Below are positions 24,403 to 35,813 of a DNA stretch of 64,000 nucleotides, one piece after another; positions within the stretch are counted from its first letter, which is position 1, and each line of letters begins with the position of its first letter. The translations under genes and the position numbers were made by a program. The notes under the pieces are model-generated. The model saw nothing but the letters and a program-made list of their open reading frames with translations. It was not told the origin of the DNA and made no database searches. The stretch lies in contig OY747710.1 in NCBI GenBank assembly GCA_963556495.2, positions 4,320,001 to 4,384,000 of the forward strand. Reading direction: 5' to 3'. Source of the DNA: Valencia hispanica (Eukaryota; Chordata; Actinopteri; Cyprinodontiformes; Valenciidae).

Positions 24403-24838
24403 CTGCGGTCAGAAAAAAAAATAAAACTTCAGAAAGCTGCAGAAGCTTTTCTATTTAATAAAAAAGCAAATTTTAAGCTGTGATTTTGTCATTTATACAA
24501 AAAAAAAAAATTTGATTCTTGTGGAGATACAAAGTGATTTTTAGTACATTTATGTGTTGCAGTGTCCAAAAAATGCAAAAAATGGAAATGAAACTGCTCA
24601 GGGGTGAAAAGTCAAGTGCTGCTATGAATGCACATTGTGTTAATCTTTGATAATGCGGGACATAAATCCTTTTATCCATGTCTTGTGGCTGGAGTTAGGG
24701 GTGGTTGAGTATGGGGTGCTGTTTGTAAAGTTACAGTCAAAAATTAACAAAAGTAATTAGTTATTTAGCCTTTCATATTTGTTATTAACTTATTTTTAAA
24801 TGTCACAGTATATAACAAACTTTTTAATTGTTCGCTAC

Positions 24839-26165
24839 GGGCCATCAGGAGTTGGGGTCCGGAGGAGGAACAGGTGGTCTGGTCGGGGTCCTGGGCTGTC
24901 GGGCTGCTTCGCCACTGTGGGGCCCTTGGCGGTCTGCTTGTCTCCGTCCTAGAAGGTAGGGGGTCCATCTCCCGGGTTCGGGGGCTGGTGGCTCTACTGG
25001 GGCATCGGTACCTGGACCTGGGAGCATGAAGTGTGTATGGGGTGTGTGAGTGAGGGTACAGCATCATTTCTTGGGTGTCTTGGTGAGTTAGTGAGAATGT
25101 ATGTGTTTAAGAGGGAGGGAACATATGACTGTGTCTGTATGTCTTTGTCTGCCTGTCAGGTTGGGTCTTGGGCTGCCCTCTCACCTGGCGCACCTCAGGC
25201 CTTACATTTAATGGGGGGACTATTCCCCCCCCCCCCGCCTACTGGTGCGTCAGTGGTCAGTCTGGTTTGGACCTGGTGCGTGCCTGGCCGGGCCTGGGGG
25301 GGCCGGTGTGTCTGTTGGCCGATGCGCTGGGCCGATATCTTCCTTTGGTTGGTTGGGGCACCTCTTTTAGGGGTGCCAGGCTTGGGATTGTTGGGTGGTG
25401 CCTGCTCGGTGGCTCGGCGGGATACTAATCCAGCGTCTCTGCTCGTTCGATCACCTGTTCTGTGCGCACCGTGCGTGGTCGGTTCATTGGCGGGTTGGAG
25501 CAGCCCTGGCCTTTCTTGGATGCCTGGTCTCGGCGCTCTGCGTTGCGCGGGATCAGGACTCGGGAGCTGGTACAACTTGGTGTCCAGGTGCTGGGTGAGC
25601 TTGGCCTGGGGATGCTGTCCATCCGCTGCGGCTATCGGTGGGGCGCCCCAATGTGGGGCAGGGGTGGGGCGCTGGGATGGTGGCGGTGGATTGGCCCAGG
25701 GTGGTGGTGGCGCGTGGCCAGCCGCGGTCCCTGCGGTGCCGGGGGCCCCTTTCTTTGCCGGTCCCTTGTCGGTTCCCTGCTGGGGGGTGGGGCGCCCCTG
25801 GGCCCCGGCTCTCCCGGTCCATGGACCGGCCCGCCCTGGCACGGCTGGTTGCCGGCGGGGCCCGTGGGCTCGTCACTGCTGCCCCCCGGGCCCCCGCATA
25901 GTAGGCGCTGGACGTTCCCCTGGGGTTCTCCTTTGCTCCTCGCTTGGGGGATGCGGTCGGCCCCGCCCGGGTCCGCCTGGGGCTCTGGGGGTCCTTTGGA
26001 CGTCTTGGCTCCGATCTCCTTCATGTCTGCATCGATTCCTGGGAGACGGATTGATGCCTGCTCACACCAGCTATCGAACACTCTTATGGATAAACCTTAT
26101 ATGCTGCACTGCTCTGCTTGTGAAAGTAAATCTGTTGGGCTTCTACTTGGTACTCAGACACCAAT
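24839..26165. other. GC-rich block of unknown origin, open on both strands
   Basis: About 1.3 kb of strongly GC-rich DNA in an otherwise AT-rich intron. The plus strand is open for 379 codons from 25031 and the minus strand is open for more than 200 codons across the same bases. The translations are dominated by Gly, Pro, Trp and Arg without domains, so the open frames are better explained by the scarcity of A and T than by selection. It lies inside fold-back copy 2. Its edges are not defined by visible inverted repeats. Confidence 0.5.
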
Positions 26166-26443
26166 TCTGAGCTCCACACTGCCAAACAGGACACGTAAAA
26201 AAAAAAACTATAAAAAAAAACTTTTTTATTAAACTTTTTTTAATTTAGCTTGAAGCTCAATATTAAAACGAGTCTCACCTGCAGTTTATAAGACCATAGA
26301 CCCGGCTTTAATTTTTGTATTCCACTCCGCCTTATTGACAAGTGAATGAGCATTTTAGCTAAATATGTATAGCTTTGAAGTAAATATTTTGCTAGCAAGA
26401 TGCTTTCTAAATGTTTAGCATCAAACTAAATGCTTCGCTTGCT

Positions 26444-26803
26444 ACACAGTGCTGGTTCTGTTGGACCTCAGTGCAGCATTTGACACTGTTGTTCATGATA
26501 TACTATTGGAACGACTAGAAAGCTGGGCCGGACTCTCTGGTACAGTACTTGGCTGGTTCAAGTCTTACCTAAAGAACAGGGATTACTTTGTTTCAACAGA
26601 AAACTTTTCATCAGAATTAACAGAAATCACATGCGGGGTGCCCCAGGGCTACATCCTCGGGCCCCTCTTATTTAATATCTACATGCTCCCACTAGCCCAG
26701 ATTATAACAACCAATAAGATTAGCTACCATAACTATGCAGATGATACTCAGCTCTACATTACGATGTCACCAGGTGATTTTGAACCCATCCAAACCCTAA
26801 GTA
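26444..26803 (+). pseudogene. L2-type LINE reverse transcriptase fragment, left part
   Basis: The translation has reverse-transcriptase motifs in order: LLDLSAAFDTVVHDILL, GVPQGYILGPLLFNIYM and NYADDTQLYITM, which holds the catalytic YADD. It breaks after FEPIQTLS, where the Tc1 element begins, and resumes at 28326. The 5' end is truncated. This is the RT of a non-LTR retrotransposon of the L2/CR1 group. Confidence 0.9.
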
Positions 26804-28325
26804 CAGTCGTGGCCAAAAGTTTTGAGAATTACATAAATATTGGAAATTGGAAAACTTGCTGCTTAAGTTTTTATAATAGCAATTTGCATATACTCCAGAA
26901 TGTTATGAACAGTGATCAGATGAATTGCATAGTCCTTCTTTGCCATGTAAATTCCACTGCATTTCATTGCTGTCATTAAAGGACCTGCTGAGATCATTTC
27001 AGTAATCGTCTTGTTAACTCAGGTGAGAATGTTGACGAGCACAAGGCTGGAGATCATCATGTCAGGCTGATTGGGTTAGAATGGCAGACTTGACATGTTA
27101 AAAGGAGGGTGATGCTTGAAATTATTGTTCTTCCATTGTTAACCATGGTGACCTGCAAAGAAACGCGTGCAGCCATTATTGCGTTGCATAAAAATGGCTT
27201 CACAGGCATGGATATTGTGGCTACTAAAATTGCACCTAAATCAACAATTTATAGGATTATCAAGAACTTCAAGGAAAGAGGTTCAATTCTTGTTAAGAAG
27301 GCTTCAGGGCGTCCAAGAAAGTCCAGCAAGAGCCAGGATTGTCTCCTAAAGAGGATTCATCTGCAGGATCGGAGTGCCACCAGTGCAGAGCTTGCTCAGG
27401 AATGGCAGCAGGCAGGTGTGAGCGCATCTGCACGCACAGTGAGGCGAAGACTTTCGGAAGATGGCCTGGTGTCAAGAAGGGCAGCAAAGAAGCCACTTCT
27501 CTCCAAAAAAACATCAGGGACAGATTGATCTTCTGCAGAAAGTCTGGTGAATGGACTGCTGAGGACTGGGGCAAAGTCTTATTCTCCCATGAAGCCTCTT
27601 TCCGATTGTTTGGGGCATCTAGAAAAAGGCTTGTCTGGAGAAGAAAAGGTGAGCACTACCATCAGTCCTGTGTCATGCCAACAGTAAAGCATCCTGAGAC
27701 CATTCATGTGTGGGGTTGCTTCTAATCCAAGGGAGTGGGCTCACTTACAATTTTGCCCAAAAACAGCCATGAATAAAGAATGGTACCAAAACACCCTACA
27801 ACAGCAACTTCTTCCAACAACAGTTTGGTGAAGAACAAAGCATTTTCCAGCACGATGGAGCACCGTGCCATAAGGCAAAAGTGATAACTAAGTGGCTCGG
27901 GGACCAAAACGTTGACATTTTGGGTCCATGGCCTGGAAACTCCCCAGATCTTAATCCCATTGAGAACTTGTGGTCAGTCCTCAAGAGGCGGGTGGACAAA
28001 CAAAAACCCACTAATTCTGACAAACTCCAAGAAGTGATTATGAAAGAATGGGTTGCTATCAGTCAGGATTTGGCCCAGAAGTTGATTGAGAGCATGCCCA
28101 GTCGAATTGCAGAGATCCTGAAAAAGAAGGGCCAACACTGCAAATACTGACTCTTTGCATAAATGTCATGTAATTGTCAATAAAAGCCTTTGAAACTTAT
28201 AATTGCTTGTAATTATATTTCAGTACATCACAGAAACAACTGAAACAAAGATCTAAAAGTAGTTTTGCAGCAAACTTTGTGAAAACTAATATTTGTGTCA
28301 TTCTCAAAACTTTTTGCCACAACTG
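26804..28325 (+). mobile_element. Tc1/mariner transposon inserted in the L2 LINE
   Basis: Starts CAGTCGTGGCCAAAAG and ends CTTTTTGCCACAACTG, with TA on both sides (26802-26803 and 28326-28327). The interrupted LINE frame continues across the site (IQTLS, then CIEQINGW), which confirms the insertion. It is 1,522 bp, a normal length for a Tc1 element. It belongs to a different Tc1 family from the copy at 9815. Confidence 0.96.
27145..28150 (+). pseudogene. Tc1-like transposase, frameshifted, first Asp replaced by His
   Basis: From MVTCKETRAAIIALHKNG the first frame encodes the DNA-binding region (STIYRIIKNFKERGS, RPRKSSKSQD) to about 27520. The sequence then shifts frame to KNIRDRLIFCRKSGEW and KVLFSHEASFRLFG, meets a stop after IHVWGCF near 27723, and resumes with the DDE glutamate region ([18 protein letters not shown]) until QHCKY at 28150. 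In the family the first catalytic Asp sits in FSDE; here it reads FSHE. Several disabling changes show that the copy is dead. Confidence 0.93.
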
Positions 28326-29022
28326 TACATGCATCGAGCAAATCAATGGATGGATGTGCCATAACTTTCTCCAGCTGAACAGAGACAAAACAGAAGTAAT
28401 TACTATTGGTCCTAAATGGAAACGATCAACAGTCAGCACACAGCTTCAGTTAATAAAGCTAGAAACTCCTGATCAGGCCTGAAATCTAGGTGTAGTAATG
28501 GATTCAGACCTGAACCTCCAGGGGTCACATAAAGGCAATAACAAGGTCAGCCTTCTATCACCTGAAGAACATTTCTAGGATTAAAGGACTGATGTCACAA
28601 CAGGACCTAGAAAAACTCATCCATGCATTTATCTTTAGTCGGATTGTTTACTGAAACAGCGTCTTCACAGGTCTGCCTAAAAAGTCAATCAGACAGCCTC
28701 AGCTGATCCAGAACGCTGCTGCTCGTGTTCCTCACTAGAACCAGGAAAGTAGAGCACATCACCCCAGTTCTAAAGTCCTTACACTGGCTCCCTGTAGAGA
28801 ATAGACTTCTAAATACTTTTACTAGTTTATAAATCAATGAATGGCTTAGCACCAAGGTATGTTGAAGATCTACTGTTACTATACCAACCTCCCAGACCAC
28901 TCAGGTCCTCTAATTCTAGTTTACTCAACATCCCTAGAATCAGAACCAAACATGGAGAAGCAGCTTTCAGTTTCTATGCTCCTCTAATCTGGAACAAACT
29001 TCCAGACAATTGCAAAACTAAA
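28326..29022 (+). pseudogene. L2-type LINE ORF2 C-terminal part (right of the Tc1 insertion)
   Basis: Continues [19 protein letters not shown] and later GLAPRYVEDLL and NIPRIRTKHGEAAFSFYAP, the conserved C-terminus also present at 15120 and, in reverse, at 60090-61011. Several stops and frameshifts occur. The usual untranslated tail is missing; fold-back sequence resumes near 29025. Confidence 0.88.
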
Positions 29023-29614
29023 CTTGTAGCCTTTCATAACAGAATAAATTAAATATTTAGTCATAAACTGTGACATTTATAAAATGAATGAATAGCATGG
29101 TGAAAATATGACTTTAAAAAATGAACTCCCATTTTTTTCCTCTTATGACAGGCTAAATATCTAAAATTATTGCTGTTAATTTTTGACTGTGTAACTTTAC
29201 AAGCGGCACCCCGTAGTTGTGTGGTTAGCATACATCTTTGTAGCTTTCACGACCTTCACGAAGTACGTAGGTGCTCTCAAGTGGCCATCAGCTCAGAATC
29301 ACTCTTCCTCATGCAAACTCCCCATTTGGCCCCTATCCAACTGCTACAAGTACAGTTAGTGCAGCCTAGGCCTCTGTTCTGAAATGCCTACAGGGCATCA
29401 TCTGTGTCTGGTGACTTCCACTTAAAGCTGCAGCAGCTGCAAATTTACTCCTCTTACACATGTCCCCACTGGTCCCCATTATAAATTTGGTATCTTTTAG
29501 AAAACTAATCCCCATTTGGTCCAGATCCTTCTGGGTACTTACGGTAACTTTTTTTTTTTTTTTGCCAGTGAGGGTATCGTTTGTGGGTTTTAGCCTCAGT
29601 TTACGTAGGTTTAC

Positions 29615-29816
29615 CTTGCTGAGCTGAGCCATAACCTCCCACAGGAGGCTGTGCAGGATAGACAGCTCCCTGCCCAGATCAATGTATCCCTCAAAGCCGC
29701 CTGCGTTGCTGACGCTGTCCAGGTTGGAGATCTCGTACAGGAACTGCTGCATGGAGCCCCACTCCATCTCTAAAAACTCATTCATGAAACACATGTACTC
29801 CTCTTTATTGCCAAAC
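29615..29816 (-). CDS. syngap1: SYNGAP1 exon: C-terminal part of the RasGAP domain
   Basis: Completes a lysine codon, then reads [56 protein letters not shown] and [11 protein letters not shown]. These helices close the GAP fold. [14 protein letters not shown] separates SYNGAP1 from its paralogues, which have TNMQRFLLEIS or GGMKRFLLEIS here. The acceptor is TCCTGCTGCAG and the donor AAG followed by GTAAACC. Entry is after two bases of a codon (AA from the exon at 30295) and exit is phase 0. The FGNKEEYM start resembles DAB2IP/RASAL2 more than mammalian SYNGAP1, probably an ancestral state. Confidence 0.96.
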
Positions 29817-30554
<738 letters not shown>

Positions 30555-30660
30555 TCATAATCAGACAGAAACAGCAGCTTGTGAGGAGGAAATAAATCTG
30601 CAGGCACAGCAACCTTTATAAATGTCTATGTTTTATTTTTTGCAGTAATTAGGATCTTAC

Positions 30661-30805
30661 CAATGGGAATTAACGATTTTGCAGAGTGCCAGTTCACAGC
30701 ACATTCGAAGATTGGCTTGGTGGTCTGGTAGCACAGAGGGTGGTATTCTCATAGGGTCCACTTCGCAATTTTCCTCTGACTCATACAAGGCCCTAATGAA
30801 CTCCC
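30661..30805 (-). CDS. syngap1: SYNGAP1 exon: RasGAP helices ([17 protein letters not shown])
   Basis: Starts two bases into a glycine codon and reads [17 protein letters not shown], then a variable loop [11 protein letters not shown] and [19 protein letters not shown]. The final TG joins C of the next exon to give cysteine, restoring the family sequence NSHCVFPREL. The acceptor is GTCATCTGCAG and the donor TTGGTAAGATCC. The fragment has no long minus-strand open frame starting with Met, so ORF callers miss it. The family motif KALYESDENCEVDP in paralogues versus [14 protein letters not shown] here supports SYNGAP1. Confidence 0.96.
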
Positions 30806-31452
30806 CTGCAGATGACATTTTATTTGTAACAAGTCCAGAGTTATTATTTTACACATTAACCAAAACACTCTCAAGTGTTACAGAAGATAAATCCGACATG
30901 GGGAATAAAACATTTCTGAACCATAACAGTCTGCAATCCATCCTTTGAAACAGTGAAATTCTTGTTTTTCTTTACTGTTTCAAGGAGTAGTGATCGTCAA
31001 TCATTTCGAACTTAAAGTTGGATCTCAACTGCTTCTGAAAATAAGAACAATCCCAATTTTAGTGTCAAGGCGACGCTAGACCACATGTAAACGTGATTCA
31101 CAGCTAGCCCTGTAATCACGCCTGATTTCAGAATCAGATTCAGAAAGGGTTTATTATCAAATGTTGGGCAGGATTACAACATTTTAGATGTAGACATACA
31201 GATTTAGACCTATGTATGAGTTTAGTCCTCATTTAGCCCAAGCAGTTTCACATTTGCTCCAAATGAAGTTATTAGAGCACAACGGTTTTGGTAGGAATCA
31301 GTGTGACGTTCTTCAAATTGCTAAATATGTTGGGTAGCTTATCTTAAGACATGGATGAAGGTTGAAGGGAGCAGCTTGTTGGAATACCTCTGTGAGATTC
31401 CATTTCAGTGATTCTTTTTAAAACCTTTGGATGCTGAGATACCCCATAATAT
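30806..31452 (-). other. SYNGAP1 intron segment
   Basis: First part of the 7-kb intron between two RasGAP exons. A short AATCAGATTCAGAAAGGGTT-like LINE/SINE tail (reverse orientation) lies near 31130-31160. No gene seen. Confidence 0.6.
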
Positions 31453-32985
31453 GGGGTGCTGTTTGTAAAGTTACACATTTAAAAATTAACGGCAATAATT
31501 TGGGTTATTTAGCCTGTCATAGAAGAGAAAAAAAATAGGGGCTCATTTTTCAAAGTCATATTTGTGTCCATGTTATTTATTTATAAATATTACAGTTTCA
31601 AACTAAATATTTAGTTAGCAAGCAACATATTTAGTTTACAAGCTAAATACTTAGTTTACAAATTAAACATTTACCTCCAAACTCAATATTTAGTTAGCAA
31701 GCTAAATATTTAGCTTACAAATTAAATATTTAGCTTCAAGCTAAATATTTAGCTTCAAACTAAATATTTAGCTTCAACCTTAATGTCTAGCCAGCAAGCT
31801 AAAATGGCTAGCTAAATATTTAGCTTCAAACTAAAAACTCAGCTCAGAGTTAAATATTTAGCAAATATGCAAATTTACTTATCGGTAAGTGGAAGTGGAC
31901 TACTAAAATAAAAGCTGGTCCTTGGTAAGCTCTAGATAAACTGCTGGCAAGACTAAATTGAATCTCTTTATCGTTGTTTATGTTCGTCCCCGACATGTCC
32001 AACATTTTATCTTAAAACGTAGAATGAGCCGGTTTAACCCCAATACAAACGTTTACCGATGGATTTCTACAGCAGTAAACATTGATGCACCAGCAGCAAG
32101 AGTGACCCAGCTTTTATTTTGATAGTCGACTTATCAGCAAGTAAACTTGCATATTAGCTAAATATCTACCTTTGAGTTAAAAATGTACTTCGAAGCTATA
32201 TATTTAGCTGGCCAGTTTAGCTTTCTAACTAAATATTTAGCTTTGAAGCAAAGTATTTAGTTTGGAGTTAACTATTTAGTTTGTAAGCTAGATATTCAAT
32301 TCAGTTTTATTTATATAGCACCGATTCACAACAGATGTCATCTCAAGGCACTTAACAAGAAGTCATTTCAATACATTTATACAAACATTCCAATCAGTTA
32401 AAAAGTTTCCTATTTAAGGAATCCCAGCAGATTGCGTCAGTCATTGGCGTGAGGTTGGGCCCCGTTGATGCAGACTTTCCAACCACAGCAATCCTTCAGC
32501 AATCCCTCATACTGAGCAAGCATGTAGCGACGGCGGAGAGGAAAAACTCCCCTTTAACAGGAAGAAACCTCCAACAGAACCAGGCTCAGTAGGAGCGGCC
32601 ATCTGCCACGACCGTCTGGGGGTTTGAGAAGACAGAGCAGAACACAGAAGGAACAGAAGATCTGATATAAGAGAACTTTCTATGTTACAGAAAGTAAAAA
32701 GTTGATAACAGGACACAGTGGATGTTCAGTTACTGGGAGCATCATCCCAGTCGATGCCCCCCGTCCAACAGGGCACCGCAGCCAAGCAGGATACTGTAAT
32801 ATACTGTAATACAACTGGAGAGTAGTAGTAGAAAAGGAAGTAGCAGAGTGAAGAATATTTAGCTTGCTAATTAAACATTTAGTTTGTAAACTAAATATTA
32901 AATTTTTAAACTAAACATTGAATTTGTCAACTAAATAGTCGGCTTGCGAAACTAAATATTTAGCTTGAAACTGTGACAAATGTGC
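31453..32985. mobile_element. Fold-back element with TAAATATTTAGC arrays, copy 3
   Basis: The left end, preceded by TA, reads TGGGGTGCTGTTTGTAAAG, then AATAATTTGGGTTATTTAGC. Both arms consist of short units such as GCTAAATATTTAGCTTC. The centre is an inverted repeat: TGCAAATTTACTTATCGG with AAAATAAAAGCTGG, answered by CCAGCTTTTATTTTGATAGT and AAGTAAACTTGCATATTAGC. The right terminus is degraded after GAAACTGTGACA. A reverse-oriented retrotransposon tail (32292-32835) interrupts the right arm. Confidence 0.85.
32292..32835 (-). mobile_element. L2-like LINE tail (CTCCCCTTTAACAGGAAG type), reverse orientation
   Basis: The plus strand begins TTTATTTATATAGCACCGATTCAC, which on the minus strand is the 3' tail. 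It contains AAAAACTCCCCTTTAACAGG and GAAACCTCCAACAGAACC. The same tail occurs at 19966-20163 (reverse) and 45359-46165 (forward), always within fold-back elements but at different positions. Confidence 0.8.
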
Positions 32986-33009
32986 TTCAAGGGCTGAAAA
33001 GGACTAAGT

Positions 33010-33302
33010 CAGGGTATTAGGAAGGAAGTATAATGTGGTGCATCATATTTTCTTCTGGAATAATGGTTTCTTCTTCACCAAGTGGCTTTTCAGGGTGTGT
33101 CGTCGCAAGGACTGGTTTCTGTGTGGATAATGACACCCTCTTACCAGCTCCAGCAAGCACTTTCACAAATCTTTTGGTTTCCTTCTGGAGTCGATACACA
33201 TATTTCACTCCAAAAACATGTTAATCTCCGGGACATAGTACTCCTTTCCTTCCTGAATGCTTTGATGGCTGGATTCCCATAGACTTTATACTTGTACATT
33301 GT
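33010..33302. mobile_element. Degenerate DNA-transposon-like fragment
   Basis: A 63-codon minus-strand frame (33017-33208) and the surrounding sequence look like an old interspersed repeat. It is cut at 33303 by a TTAA-flanked MITE and seems to continue at 33870-34310. I cannot name the family with confidence. Confidence 0.35.
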
Positions 33303-33306
33303 TTAA

Positions 33307-33865
33307 AGGGGGGGTATTATGCTTCTTCCAGGCACATATTACCCTTCTATAGCACATTCCAATAAAATTGTTACTTTAAGTCTTTTAAAAGTCCGTCATA
33401 TATCCAAATCCACCTTAAAGAAATTTACTTCCGTGCCTGTGCCTCTCTAAGACCCTCCTACTCTTTCTGACACTCCCCCTTCAGTTCATCACATACAGTG
33501 CATCATCGCAGCACGGAGTCGGAAAAAGAATCCTACAAAAGACGTGCAGCTGCAGCTGGTGTGTTATAATTACTGCAAATGGGACTCAGCCGGAGTTGTG
33601 TGAGGAGGGGAGGGGTAGGGGAGCTCTGCAGGGACGAGGCTCTCAGCTGAGTACGTAAGGTCGGAGGAGGAGATGGGTGGAAAAGGCGGGGATAGGTGGG
33701 AGCAGGCGTTTCAGCAACCCCCGAGAACTACCAGCAGAGACTCAAAGATTACTCTAACATGAGTGAATGGGTCAGAGCAACACTTCAGGTGTGTTTTTAA
33801 TGAGGGAAAGACAGGTTCTCAGGATATTAAGCTTCAGAAAGTCCATTTTTCATAATACCCCCCCT
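33307..33865. mobile_element. piggyBac-like MITE with TTAA target duplication
   Basis: The ends are AGGGGGGGTATTATG and CATAATACCCCCCCT, perfect inverted repeats, with TTAA on each side (33303-33306 and 33866-33869). TTAA duplication is characteristic of piggyBac-type elements. The interior of about 530 bp is GC-richer than the intron and has no transposase. Confidence 0.92.
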
Positions 33866-33869
33866 TTAA

Positions 33870-35811
33870 ACAAATGACCGTGGCAGCTTCAGATAACAGG
33901 AAATCATACCCAAGGATTAATCGGACTCGTGGAGATCCACAATTCTCATCCTGATATCTTGGTTGAATTCTTTTACTGTGGTATCACAAAACAAAGCATT
34001 GCGTTCAACCTTTTAGAAGTCTGATTTAATATAAAAGGAAACAGATTTTTTTTTTTATTCAGCGCATGTAATAGCTGGATAATCTGTACATTAAATATGT
34101 AGATGCAAATCAGGTGTTTTGCTCAATGGGCACCTCGTTGTTCTTTGAATGCTTCAGCTGTTCTTGGTTTGCTCATCTCGGAGTGTGTGGTTTTCCACTT
34201 TACCCACGGGTTAAATGCTGAGGTCACAGTTCTTTGCATAAACCATGCTTGGGGAAAAAATCTACTTAGTATGTATCACATGACGCCACTGAGGCAGAAA
34301 TGATGCCCTCCCATGAATCAGATTTTTACTCATCAAATCAGTTTATGCTTCTAATGTTTGGGAGAGATGAACAGATTTAGAGTTTAGCAGGAGAACTGAG
34401 CTCATGCTGCCAGAGTGTTCTCTGAACAGTTTATCTTAGAAAATTAGAAAACAATCACAGAAGAACTCAGAAGGACAGAAGATGCATTTCTTGTCCACTT
34501 GTTTAGTGGTGAATTGTTTATTAAAAAGCCTGAAATGTTCTGGATTACTGATGACGACAAGATGAAATGGTTGTTTAATTTTTATGTGTTTAAATTGGCT
34601 ACTTTTGTTTGTAAAGCCTGGACAAGGCGGCAGACTTGTTTATTCAAATAAGTTTATGTATGTTGTGCCTACTGTCTGACAACTGTTTCTTTTCTTTTTT
34701 TTTATTTGTTGGTGGTATTGGTGTCTTTTAAGCCCATAAGGGCCGGGCATACAGTGTGTATGCGAGACACAATAAAAAAAAATTATTCTATTCTATTCTT
34801 GTTTAGAGCAGAAAGCGTGAACTTTGTTGTTGTCAGGGATGATCTGGCATCAAAAACAATAAGACTTGAATTTTCCACCCCAGTTCTTTCAGGTATATTT
34901 TGCTCTTCTTTTGTTGCCTTTTGATATATTTCCCATGACTCTCAGTAATTTAGTTTTCCTATCTTCTCACCACTGCTTTATGTTGCTGAATAACATCAAA
35001 TGTTTTAGACAAATAGTGAAGAAGAGGAAGGTTTCCTTTTTTTAGAAATAGAAAAGAAATGAGCAACTTCTCAAAAATCCTCCTCACTTTTGTTGCCTAT
35101 GTGTAGACATTTTGGGATTCATAAATGTACTGCTTATTTTTGTTTTAGCTTATTCTTATTACTTAACATTTCCTCTTTAGATAAAGAAGGATAATGTTCA
35201 TCTAGACTGGTAAACTTAACTTCTGTCTTAGGTAGGTGAAGAAAAATAGGAATTCTGACTCTTATTTGACAATTAATATCTTTATTTTACAATTTTTAAA
35301 TGTAGAAAATATGAATACAATTTGGACAAACCTAACTATAATTTAAAAAAAAGAAGAAAAAACGTTATCTTCCTTTTTCTTATTCAGATTGAAACCAACA
35401 TCCTTTCCCTCATGAATGGTGACAGATGTTTTTTTTAAGGTTCTGATTTTTATTACTGTAAAAGCTAAACCAAGAAGAACCTTTTAGCTGATCATTTATA
35501 AAGCTTGCTAACGCACAAAACGGGTTCTGAAAATTCACTTTCTGTGCAAAATTGTGAATTATAGAAAAAAAAAACGTGACAAAAAAATGTGCGTAACTTT
35601 AAGCACACCAAGGACCTTGCTTACACACTGGCAGCGCAGCCGTTGAGATGGAAAAATTGTGAGTTTAAGTCACAATTTCAGCTTCGCACACACACGAACA
35701 CACAACCAACAGTCAGTTCCCACCACCCTCTCTGAACTGAGAATAAGAATAAGAATGAGAATCTGAATAAAAATATGTTGAATTGAAGAACTATATCATT
35801 ATGTTCATATT
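33870..35811 (-). other. SYNGAP1 intron with old repeat fragments
   Basis: Up to about 34310 it resembles an old DNA-transposon fragment. A retrotransposon-like tail ending CAATAAAAAAAAATTATTCTATTCTA lies at about 34620-34800. The remaining 1 kb is AT-rich with no recognised feature. Confidence 0.5.
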
Positions 35812-35813
35812 TA

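Larger units (their letters stand above)
24712..29213. mobile_element. Fold-back element copy 2, expanded by nested insertions
   Basis: The left end TGGGGTGCTGTTTGTAAAG and the right end CTTTACAAGCGGCACCCCG are inverted repeats, each flanked by TA. Remnants of the TAAATATTTAGC-type array survive at about 26240-26440 and 29025-29070. The 4.5-kb length comes from insertions: a GC-rich block (24839-26165), an L2-type LINE (26444-26803 plus 28326-29022) and a Tc1 element inside that LINE. It fills most of the intron between the exons at 24200 and 29615. Confidence 0.75.

Noticed and set aside
25031..26170. 379-codon plus-strand open frame as a gene
   Set aside because: Overlapping long frames exist on both strands, the translation is low-complexity Gly/Trp/Pro/Arg without a domain, and it sits inside a mobile element. 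GC content explains the missing stops.
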